Assembly: GCA_902984215.1 (NCBI GenBank)
Contig: CADWAF010001578.1
Location: 1-27,261, forward strand
Length of the DNA stretch: 27,261 nucleotides
Reading direction: 5' to 3'
DNA from: Willaertia magna
Lineage: Eukaryota; Heterolobosea; Eutetramitea; Acrasida; Naegleriidae
Numbering within the stretch: the stretch's first letter is position 1; the number at the start of each line of letters is the position of its first letter. The translations under genes were made by a program, and so were the position numbers. Positions 1-7,522 of this stretch are shown one piece after another. The notes under the pieces are model-generated. The model was not told where the DNA came from. It worked only from the letters and a program-made list of their open reading frames with translations, and did not search any database.

Positions 1-1
1 A

Positions 2-1909
2 TTAAGATTTTCAGGCTTCTCAACTTTAAACCTTTCATTATTAGGTAGATTAACAGATGAATGGATGATACTATTGAGGGAATTACCTTTAGAGAATTTA
101 AATCTAAGTCATTGTTTAATTACTAACAATGCATTGTTTTATTGTTGTAATAAAAGAAATCAACAAGGAAAGAAGAAGAAAGAAAAGAAAAAGAAGAAAA
201 ATAAGGATGAAGATGCAATTTATTTATATAATGAAGATATTGATTTTGAAGAGGAGAATTTAAGTGATGAGGATATTGATTTAGATTATAAAGTATTTGA
301 TGAGAACAATGATGACAGTAATCAACAAAATCATTTTTCACAACTTTATCCATTAGCACAATCTTTAACATCATTGAATATAAGTAATATTCATGAGATT
401 GGATATGATGGATTTAAAGTAATTGGACAGAATTTTATAAATTTACATTCAATTTGTTTAGAAGGATGTAATCAATTTGGTAATAAATGTTTAGAATTAC
501 TTTGTGGTAAGAATGCAGATAAACAATTAAAAAGAAATTTAACAAAATTAAATTTAAAAAGAACAAAGATATCAGATTCAGGTTGTAAATATTTACAAGG
601 ATTACATAATTTAGAATATTTAAATATTGGTGAGAATCCAAAGATTACAAATACTGCATTAGTTTATATTAAAAATTTATTAAAATTAACATTTTTAGGT
701 TTAAATAAGAATGTTAGAATTACAGATGATGGAATGTCTGTATTGAAAAGATTAAATAATTTAAAATCTTTATCTATTAGTGAGACTTATATGGGTGATT
801 CAGAAATACCATTTCGTGCTTTTAAACAGTTATCTTATTGGAATTTAAGTAATAGTAATTTTTCTATAATAACGAATGAAAATAACTGTTTTTCAAATTT
901 AACTAGAATTAATTTAAGTCATTGTAAATTATTGGAAGATAATGCAACAAAAAAGTTTTTCTTATCTTTAAATAGATTAATTGAAGTGAATTTAAGTTCT
1001 ACTTTAGTTGATGATGATGTTTTGTATGGTTTAATTAGTTCTAAGGATACTTTACAAATTTTAAATATCAACAATTGTTCACATTTAACAGATTTATCTT
1101 TTGAACATTTAATACCCTCATTTATTAATTTATTAGAATTAAATGGAAGACAATTAAAGTAAGTATCATTTTAAATAATAACATCATTAACAATAAATAG
1201 ACAAATAACTGTAAGAGATGGTTGGTCACACGTATTTAAATCTAATACAAAGCTGGAAAAATTATGTATTTCTGGTAGTTTGATGAATCAAAAGATAGAT
1301 ACTTTTATGATAAGTGGATTCAAAGAATTAAAAAATTTAATTAATTTACGTGTATTAGATTTAAGTTGCTCTTTAGATGCTATAATAGATGAAATGTTAA
1401 CAGAAGTAATTCCAAAATTAAATCAACTTAATTGGCTTGATTTGTCTCATTGTAATTTAATTACAGGATTGACTATCGATTGCATAGTAAATCATTTATT
1501 ACTTACACATTTAGCTATTTCATATTGTAAGAGTATTGGTGCAGAATATATTCAAAAATTATCAAAATTGATAAATTTAGAGTGTTTATACATTAGTGGA
1601 TCAGAAATTAAATCAGATGATTTATCTAGTTTAACTACTTTAAAGAATTTAACAGATTTATCTTTGATGGATTGTAAAAAGTTAAAAAAAGATGGATCTT
1701 TAAAAGAATTAAAACAGTTTGCTGATAAATTAATAATGTTGAACTTATACGGGATTAAATTGACAGAGTATGCACTTCAACATTTAAAACCATTACAAAA
1801 CTTGGTAACCTTAAGAATGTCTGTACATGACGAATTGGAGGATATGAATGCTGTTTACGATTTGCCTAATCTTGTATATTTAAAAACAAAGAGAATTGAC
1901 CAATTCTAA
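2..1909 (+). CDS. Leucine-rich-repeat protein, 5' end outside the window
   Basis: The reading frame is open from base 2 with LRR-type residues before the first internal ATG (65), so the true start lies upstream. The visible part encodes 621 residues in two exons: 2-1158 and 1201-1909. The 42-nt intron (1159-1200) has a GTAAGT donor and TAG acceptor, and splicing joins the frames without a stop. The protein has many repeats of the type LxxLNLSxC, LxxLNIGxN, LxxLDLSHC, typical of the cysteine-containing or RNI-like LRRs found in F-box/LRR proteins and AMN1. The repeats are broken near residues 50-110 by a Lys-rich run followed by an Asp/Glu-rich segment, probably a disordered loop. No F-box is visible, but the N-terminus is missing. 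LRR folds bind proteins; the partner cannot be told. The end lies 75 bp from the convergent enkurin stop. Confidence 0.85.
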
Positions 1910-1984
1910 ATTTTCTAGGGTAACAAACAGCTGAAGAAATAAATCCAAACTACAAGCCGATTCAAGTTTTTCAGGTATAATTAA

Positions 1985-2996
1985 CTACATATCATCTGCA
2001 ATATACAACTTTTTTCTAGAGAATGTTCTGATGGCTGCCTCAATGTCCAGCAATTTATTCTCTAAAAATGTTTTGCGTTTTTGTAAAACTACCGTGTCAC
2101 ATATTAAAGGCATTTTCCTTATATCTGTCATCACTGTTTCTTTGTTTTTTTCAAGTTCTCTTAATGTTTCCAGTCTTTCTTCCTCAGGTAATAGCCTCAT
2201 ACCAGGAGGACACTCATCAACCTTTTGCACCTCTATTTTCTGTCTCAACGCTTCCTCTTCCCATTGTTTTTTTCTATCCTTTAGGCTTGGAGATGTAAGT
2301 ACTTAATTAAGATATTCTAAAGTAGGTGATTTACTTACTACTTGGGTATTTTTCCAAATTCATTTGGTTTTTGATATTCCTCAGTTTCGTTCCTGTTCAA
2401 CTTATTCTGATTTTTTGTTGCTATTTGCTTTAATTCATCCTTTGCGTTTTGCTTAATGTAATCTTTGTCTTTTACAGGCCTATATATTTCTATTGTTTCA
2501 TCTCTCTTTGGAATCGGAGGCTTTTTGTAATCAATGTTTGAAGTTTCTTTTCTTATTATTTCTGCTTTTTCTTTAGATTTCACTTGTTGAATCTCTTGTC
2601 TTTGTGATGATAAACCAGACTTTAGATAGTTTTGATTGACTGGATTTTCTGGTTGGTAAATTTGAGTTTTAAGATGTTTTACTTTCGATTCCACTTCCTT
2701 AAATTTATTAATTTTAAATTCTTCCTTTGTAGTAGAGGCTTGTACTTCTTTTTTTATCTTATTTTCAGATTCCTTCTCTTTTAAAGCTCTTAGGTTATCT
2801 TTCATGTGGTTTCTTGGTTCTACACCCTTCTGTTTTAACATTCCTCTTAAAAACTATGAATCTTTAACCTAAAATAATATACTTACCTGTATCCATTTAT
2901 GTTAAACCCAACTCAACCCTAATATACTTACCTGTATCCATTTACAGGATGAAGAAATGATGCCACTCGGCTTGAATCTTGGTGATGAAAGGACAT
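1985..2996 (-). CDS. Enkurin-domain protein (ENKUR/ENKD1 family)
   Basis: Proposed exons are 2996-2932, 2845-2339 and 2285-1985 (290 aa). Introns are 2931-2846 (GTAAGT...AAG) and 2338-2286 (GTAAGT...AAG), and all junctions stay in frame. The C-terminal 100 residues are a clear enkurin domain: FGKIPKYL across the second junction, then CPPGMRLLPEEERLETL and a final helix ending FSRKKLYIADD. The N-terminal part is Lys/Glu-rich and carries a VEPRNHMKDNLRAL motif resembling the N-terminal motif of ENKD1 rather than classic ENKUR. In known members, enkurin (FAP106 in Chlamydomonas) is a microtubule inner protein of axonemal doublets and ENKD1 is linked to centrioles and cilia. A role in the flagellum or basal body is therefore likely. 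The first exon is less certain: translation could begin at 2841 instead. It shares a promoter region with the divergent gene at 3131. Confidence 0.88.
2875..2944. repeat. Perfect 25-bp direct repeat that duplicates a splice donor
   Basis: Bases 2875-2899 and 2920-2944 are identical over 25 bp, offset by 45 bp. Each copy, read on the minus strand, carries the end of enkurin exon 1 (TGGATACAG) followed by a GTAAGTATATTA donor. Only the outer donor (2931) keeps the frame; reading on to the inner donor (2886) meets TAA at once. Confidence 0.9.
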
Positions 2997-3130
2997 TACG
3001 TTTTACTTTAATTTTTTTACATTAATTGTAAAAAGTAGCGCGGGAAATGAAAACATGTTAACGCAACTGAAAATTAACAAAAAAATTAAGCAGAGTCATT
3101 CACTTACCGTTCTTCACATTAACTTTTGAA
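2997..3130. promoter_or_regulatory. Divergent promoter with an E2F-like site
   Basis: This 134-bp gap lies between the proposed starts of enkurin (-) and the CIBAR-like gene (+), so it must hold promoter elements for one or both. It is AT-rich apart from GCGCGGGAAA at 3038-3047, the reverse complement of which (TTTCCCGCGC) matches the animal/plant E2F-DP consensus. Function is inference only. Confidence 0.4.
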
Positions 3131-3871
3131 ATGATAAATAATCAACCACAACAATCTAATAGTTCAAACAATCCCTCTACTGGATTACCGAATGTAGAAA
3201 CTATGGTCTTTCATGCCTCGCAAGCCTTAGATAGAGCAACAAAATTACAGGCTTTTATTGCTGACTTTAAATCTCAAATACTAGAATACGAAAAAAGCCT
3301 TCAATACGTACAAAAATCAGTAGGTGAAATAAATTCTAAGGTATCCGGTATTGATGTCAGGGACCACCGAGAACTCCAAACATTCGTATTACTTATGCAT
3401 AATGCCCTACGTCAATCCAATGATCAAAATGTAATTTTGCAGGAAAGATTAGATAGAATATATGCGAATGACTTGGATTCATTTGAGAAGTCTTGGAAAT
3501 TAATCAAAAATTTCATTAACAATTATGTCAAGTCAAGTAAGAAAAATTTGAAAAAGAAGACTAACTCCAAAAGTGAACAAATTAAAGAAATTAGAGAAAA
3601 TAAAGGTCTCAGAAAGAAGATATATGAGGGTATGGAGGATTTAAGGATCATATTTGAAGAATATGTTCATTCACAACTGTTTTACCATTCTAAATGTTTA
3701 GAAACTTGGGGTAAGGTATGGGAACAAGCTGCTGAAAATAGAAAAGAGGAAGTGAAGAGAAGAAAAGAAGAAGAAGAAAAAGAGGAAGAGTTGTTGAATA
3801 AGTTGCTGCAGGACACTTCTTCAATCCTAATCACTCCCCCAAACAACTCCAATCCAAATCCAAACCAATAA
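3131..3871 (+). CDS. BAR-domain protein, CIBAR/FAM92-like
   Basis: A single-exon gene of 246 aa, starting at the first ATG after an A-rich leader. After a short Gln/Asn/Ser-rich N-terminus the protein is almost wholly helical with coiled-coil heptads (residues 24-225) and a highly charged Glu/Lys tail. The segment at residues 167-200, with IIFEEYVHSQLFYHSKCLE then TWGKVWEQ, aligns in spacing with the last BAR helix of FAM92/CIBAR proteins (xxIFxEFxxxEMLFHxKALExxTxAYQ). FAM92 proteins bend membranes and act with Chibby at the base of cilia. The adjacent divergent enkurin gene agrees with a ciliary role. The match is by eye, from family knowledge; another classic BAR protein is possible. Confidence 0.75.
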   Translation: MINNQPQQSNSSNNPSTGLPNVETMVFHASQALDRATKLQAFIADFKSQILEYEKSLQYVQKSVGEINSKVSGIDVRDHRELQTFVLLMHNALRQSNDQNVILQERLDRIYANDLDSFEKSWKLIKNFINNYVKSSKKNLKKKTNSKSEQIKEIRENKGLRKKIYEGMEDLRIIFEEYVHSQLFYHSKCLETWGKVWEQAAENRKEEVKRRKEEEEKEEELLNKLLQDTSSILITPPNNSNPNPNQ

Positions 3872-3925
3872 TCATTAAGTTTTCCTATTTCTCCAATCAA
3901 ACCATTTTAAAAAAAACTAATCAAA

Positions 3926-4394
3926 ATGTCAAATCAAGAGCAACAACAAGTGCAAGAAGCTGTTGATGCCGCTTTGAAAGGTAGGATCAAATATTTTCAA
4001 TTAATCGTTGACATTTTCATGTCTTATATAAGATAACGTAAAGTCTCTTTCAAATAATTCATTTAAGAATATTATGATTTTAATTTCCAGTATTATTGAT
4101 ACTGATCTCGCTCAAAGTGACAAGTACAACATGGAACACACTGAAAATTATTTAACAAAGTATATCTTCTATAAATTTGCAGATGATTTTGTTATAAAGC
4201 AAGGTGGATTTGATAACTTCATTCAACAAGTAAAAGAATATTTAAAGGAAAAGAATATTGATGAATCTATCTTAAATGAAGTCTCTGAAAATGCCTATAA
4301 TGAACTTAAAGAGAAAGGAGAAATTGACAAATTAAGTTTTGAAGATATTGTACAAAAAATTATGATGTTCGTCGTAGTTCTTTCTGTACAATAG
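3926..4394 (+). CDS. Small helical protein, unknown (weakly ENY2/Sus1-like)
   Basis: Two exons, 3926-3980 and 4033-4394, encode 138 aa; the intron 3981-4032 has GTAGGA and ATAAG ends and the junction codon is GAT. The start sits in an A-rich leader 54 bp after the upstream CIBAR-like stop. The protein is hydrophilic and helical, starting with a Gln-rich segment. The stretch near residues 87-130 (YLKEKNIDESILNEV, then ELKEKGEIDKLSFEDIVQKI) loosely resembles the helices of the SAGA/TREX-2 subunit ENY2 (Sus1). However, the C-terminal part expected of that family is absent and the last ten residues are hydrophobic. I therefore do not assign a function. The stop codon TAG (4392-4394) directly abuts the stop of the convergent gene. 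Confidence 0.65.
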
Positions 4395-4952
4395 TTAAGA
4401 AAACCATTTCTTCATTAATAAATGTAAAATATATCTTACTATACTATTTTTTGGTTGATTCTTATCTAATTGTTGTTTTATAGTTAAAAAGTTTGAAGAT
4501 AAAGGTATCAATAAACCAATGTGAAGTAATACTGTCACAAAGTGTAAAAAATTATCAAATTGAAATATTCTATTCATGAAAGAAGATGCAGAAGGAGATA
4601 TATCCCATGCATAATTAGGATTTAAAAGAGCTCTATTAGGATGTAAATTTTGTTCCAAAACTACAGACCATTGTTCATCATCAATTTCATTAGGTGATCC
4701 ACTATTCCTTCCTTTCCTTCTATTTAATTCTCGTATGTAATGTGGAGGAGGTCCACCCAAATGATCGTATTTCAAAGAATTATATGCAATTATCTCTAAA
4801 AAATCACTATCATCATGTATTCTAGGTCTAAAGTCTTTTGGTAAATTACTTAATTCACCTTTTAAGTCCCAATAATAATGTTCCAAACCATACTTTTCTC
4901 TTTCCGTTGTCGTCGATTTTGTGTTCCCATCATTACTTTTTGTACCACTCAT
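4395..4952 (-). CDS. Unknown protein with one C-terminal membrane segment
   Basis: A single exon of 185 aa starting at an ATG preceded by an A/T-rich leader (4952). Residues 1-125 are soluble: a Ser/Thr/Lys-rich start, then an aromatic and charged region with LPKDFRPRIHDDSDF and GGPPPHYIRELNRRKG. A hydrophobic stretch around residues 130-155 (FLHFVTVLLHIGLLIP) is long enough to span a membrane once. The last residues are basic (LLMKKWFS). I do not recognise the family. It might be a tail-anchored or type II-like membrane protein facing the cytosol, by topology inference only. It is convergent with the small gene at 3926 with no base between the two stop codons, and divergent from the profilin-like gene. 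Confidence 0.7.
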   Translation of the reverse strand: MSGTKSNDGNTKSTTTEREKYGLEHYYWDLKGELSNLPKDFRPRIHDDSDFLEIIAYNSLKYDHLGGPPPHYIRELNRRKGRNSGSPNEIDDEQWSVVLEQNLHPNRALLNPNYAWDISPSASSFMNRIFQFDNFLHFVTVLLHIGLLIPLSSNFLTIKQQLDKNQPKNSIVRYILHLLMKKWFS

Positions 4953-5151
4953 TTTTTACAAAATTATTGTCTTAAACATCACACATTCATCCTATTTACA
5001 TCTTTCTTTCCTCTTATTATTGATTTCCAATAAGCAAAATAACAAGAAGAAAAGCATTGTGGACCAAACGGGAAACGAAAAGTACAATCTTGTTGCGACA
5101 CTGTCGTTTTCCACCCTCTATTTTCATCTCGATTAATAGAAAAAGAAAAAA
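4953..5151. promoter_or_regulatory. Divergent promoter region, no clear motif
   Basis: This 199-bp gap separates the starts of the unknown membrane protein (-) and the profilin-like gene (+). It must hold promoters for both. I see an AAACGGGAAACG stretch near 5067-5078 but no motif I can name with confidence. ORFs crossing it on either strand lack family features. Confidence 0.35.
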
Positions 5152-5697
5152 ATGAGTGATTCTCTCTCTTCCGAAATCGTAAAAGCATTACAAGATTTTG
5201 CTAAAGAATACCAAGTAACTGGAGTTGCATTGTTTGATGACAGTGTAGATTTACTTTTCAGTACATATGAATATAAAATTCAAATTGAAGAATTAAAGTT
5301 AGTATTACGAGGTTAATAATTTAAGATTAATATTTTTTTTTAATTTTTAATCTAGAGCCTTTGCTAATGCCTTCTCATCAGAAGAAGATACATTTGCAAG
5401 CGGATTAATGTTAAATGGTGTATTGTATGATGTTCATAGATTTTATGCAAATGAAAAACCTGGATTAATTTATGGAAGGAGAGAAGGAGATAAACCAACC
5501 ACTGAAGGTGTTGGATTGATTAGAGTTTTACAAGATGATTGCACCTTAGGAAAAACTATATATGCTGTTTGTTCTTATAAATTACCTTGTTTATCTACAA
5601 GGGCTATAACTAACTTAAGAAATCTTTTTAGAGAGCATTGTAAGTTTTTAAAAAAAATTTAAATTTTATTTAAATTTTAATAGTATTGAAAAAATAA
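5152..5697 (+). CDS. Profilin-like protein (PFN4-type)
   Basis: Three exons give 147 aa, the usual profilin length: 5152-5297, 5356-5639 and 5684-5697. Intron 1 is GTTAGT...CTAG and intron 2 GTAAGT...ATAG; the last exon has only 14 nt and ends FREHLLKK-stop. An alternative donor at 5312 with acceptor 5357 would also be in frame and add a few residues. The profile fits profilin: N-terminal helix, VTGVALFDDS strand, FANAF helix, then GLMLNGVLYDVHR, LIYGRR, TIYAVCSYKLP and a final long helix. The aromatic residue near the N-terminus that helps classic profilins bind polyproline is missing, as in divergent PFN4-type members. Profilins bind actin and/or phosphoinositides; PFN4 types may do neither well. 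Assignment rests on pattern and length. Confidence 0.72.
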
Positions 5698-6019
5698 ATA
5701 TTTATTTTATGAAAATTATTTCTTTTTGTTATTACGACAACAAGAAGTTGATTGTAATAGTTATTGCTTTAAATTATCTTTTTTAAAAGATTAATGAACA
5801 ATCCTGTTACAAAAGGAAACAAATATGGTTGGGTCGAATCAGAGCTATTATTTACTTTAGATGACAAGTCACTACGTTCCAAAATTTGCAGATTTTGGTG
5901 TTTTACTTCCAAGATTGTAATTAGTGAACTAAATCTATTTAGAGATTCTTTCTCTTTGCTGGAAGTGCCAACAATTAATTGTGAATCTTTGAGATGACAC
6001 AGAGAAAAAGAAAAAACAA
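5698..6019. other. Intergenic stretch, 322 bp, no supported gene
   Basis: The first part (5698-5790) is very AT-rich and probably holds the 3' UTR of the profilin-like gene. The second part (about 5794-5997) is less AT-rich and open in one plus frame (67 codons from an ATG), but the product is unlike any family and is rich in Cys, Phe and Trp. It could be the promoter and 5' leader of the START-BLUF gene. An in-frame TGA at 5993-5995 shows that the START-BLUF frame does not extend upstream. Confidence 0.5.
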
Positions 6020-7504
6020 ATGACAAACGCAGTCATAATTATGAAATCATATAATTCTTGGCCAACAAAAGAAAAGGTGTTGACTCAGGGAAGACAAGAC
6101 CACATATGGCACCAAGTTAATTTGGCAGAACCATTTATTTCCCACAAGGATGTTGAATACTTGAATTCTGTCCACTGCACAAAGGGTAATAATGGTGAAT
6201 GGAAATTAATAGATAAAGGTGATTCCTCAAAACAAGGGGATTATATTTCTTATCAATCTATCCAAGCAAGAAGATTTATAAAGAGTGGAAGTGATGATGA
6301 CGCCCCAAGCCAACACTCTGCTGCCCACATTTATAAATATTGTGGGGTTGTAAACTATGCATTAGAGCATGTACTTTATACGTTGATAGATCCAAAATAT
6401 AAGTGTGGATACACTGTTGATAATGTCTCACAACTAAATTATTGTCAAGTGCAGGAAAAGCATGTTTCTGGAGATAAAATTACCAAATTCTCATCCACAA
6501 TAACATTAGAAAGGTTAAATATGAATAATATTTTTGTAAATGACAGGGAACTATGCCTTTCCACTAGTATTATTTATGAAAGTAAACGTAATCGCTATTA
6601 CATAATTAAGAAGTCTGTGAATCCTGTACATGTACTTGGTAGTCACTTAGCTCAAAAGGTAAAAGAAAGTGATTGTAAAAGAGGTTATTTTCTTGGGGGA
6701 TGGATAATTGAAGCTAAATCTGAAACTCAAACAGAGTATTGTAATATAGGTCAATATCACTTTGATTTTTCTTCTCAATCCAGTTGGTTAAAGAAGAGAG
6801 GAAGAGTAATTTATAAAGGATTGACAAAAGCATTGGAAGAACACGAAAATGATGAAATGAAATTGAGAAATATATATGAAGTTAAGGTAAATCCTAACTG
6901 TTGTGTAAATGTACCACCTTATTCTTGCGGAATGATGTCTACATTAGTAGAGTTTTGTCAAAGATTTAATTTAAATACTCATAGTAGTGTTATATATTCC
7001 ACAAGCAACGAAAACAAAATAGCAAATGTAATACATAAATCAAGGTATTGCACTGTTGGAGGATTTGAGCTGTCACCCTCAATTATTAGATTATTATATA
7101 TCTCCAAGTATGATTCAGAAATACTTTCAGAAAGTGAGATTGAGGAAATTGGGGTAATAGCAGCAGAAAAGAATGCAAAGCAAAATATAACTGGTGTTTT
7201 ATTGGCTTGTAAAGGATTTTTCTTCCAATTAATAGAAGGTGAACCTGAAGATATCTATAATCTTTATCAAAAACTTCACTATGACAATAGACATTACGAA
7301 CTTCAAAAATTGACTGAGCAACATGGAATATATGAACATGATAGGCTGTTTGGAAATTGGAATATGAAGACAGTCAACTTGGAAAAACAAAATGACTTTT
7401 ATGCAAACTTTATGAAAGAGCTTATCAAAGACGCTTCAAGTACTCAAAAATCAATTGATATTCTATTGGAGAATATTAAAACGTTCAAAACAGTAATTCA
7501 ATAA
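6020..7504 (+). CDS. START-BLUF fusion: predicted light-sensing lipid-binding protein
   Basis: A single exon of 494 aa. The start is the first ATG after an in-frame TGA and lies in an A-rich leader. Residues about 25-290 resemble a START domain: NxW near the front, a central beta-rich part, then IIKKSVNP (195-202) and GGWIIEAKSETQTEYC, the order seen before the last START helix (LTKALEEHE). Residues about 355-450 are a BLUF domain, which binds FAD and senses blue light. The key residues are present with the spacing of AppA: Tyr360 (RLLYIS), Asn385 (NAKQNITG), Gln403 (FFFQLIEG), the DNRH motif (422-425), Trp447 and Met449 (GNWNM). A C-terminal helical cap follows. No cyclase or phosphodiesterase domain is present, unlike the photoactivated cyclases known from Euglena and Naegleria. 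Predicted role: light-gated lipid binding or transfer. BLUF is firm; START is moderately sure. Confidence 0.9.
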   Translation: MTNAVIIMKSYNSWPTKEKVLTQGRQDHIWHQVNLAEPFISHKDVEYLNSVHCTKGNNGEWKLIDKGDSSKQGDYISYQSIQARRFIKSGSDDDAPSQHSAAHIYKYCGVVNYALEHVLYTLIDPKYKCGYTVDNVSQLNYCQVQEKHVSGDKITKFSSTITLERLNMNNIFVNDRELCLSTSIIYESKRNRYYIIKKSVNPVHVLGSHLAQKVKESDCKRGYFLGGWIIEAKSETQTEYCNIGQYHFDFSSQSSWLKKRGRVIYKGLTKALEEHENDEMKLRNIYEVKVNPNCCVNVPPYSCGMMSTLVEFCQRFNLNTHSSVIYSTSNENKIANVIHKSRYCTVGGFELSPSIIRLLYISKYDSEILSESEIEEIGVIAAEKNAKQNITGVLLACKGFFFQLIEGEPEDIYNLYQKLHYDNRHYELQKLTEQHGIYEHDRLFGNWNMKTVNLEKQNDFYANFMKELIKDASSTQKSIDILLENIKTFKTVIQ

Positions 7505-7522
7505 GTAGAAAACACATATACT

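Noticed and set aside
123..374. Minus-strand ORF under the LRR gene
   Set aside because: Antisense of the Lys/Asp-rich insert; its composition mirrors the coding strand.
2031..2306. Plus-strand ORFs opposite the enkurin domain
   Set aside because: Shadows of a strongly conserved enkurin domain on the minus strand.
3926..4394. Firm call of the small gene as ENY2
   Set aside because: Only one helix pair is similar and the conserved C-terminal segment of ENY2 is absent, so the likeness could be chance.
4979..5188. Minus ORF across the divergent promoter at 4953-5151
   Set aside because: It overlaps the profilin-like start, has no family features and lies in a gap that needs to hold two promoters.
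5769..6026. 85-codon minus-strand ORF upstream of START-BLUF
   Set aside because: It has no ATG (only a TTG at the end), overlaps the START-BLUF start and matches nothing known.
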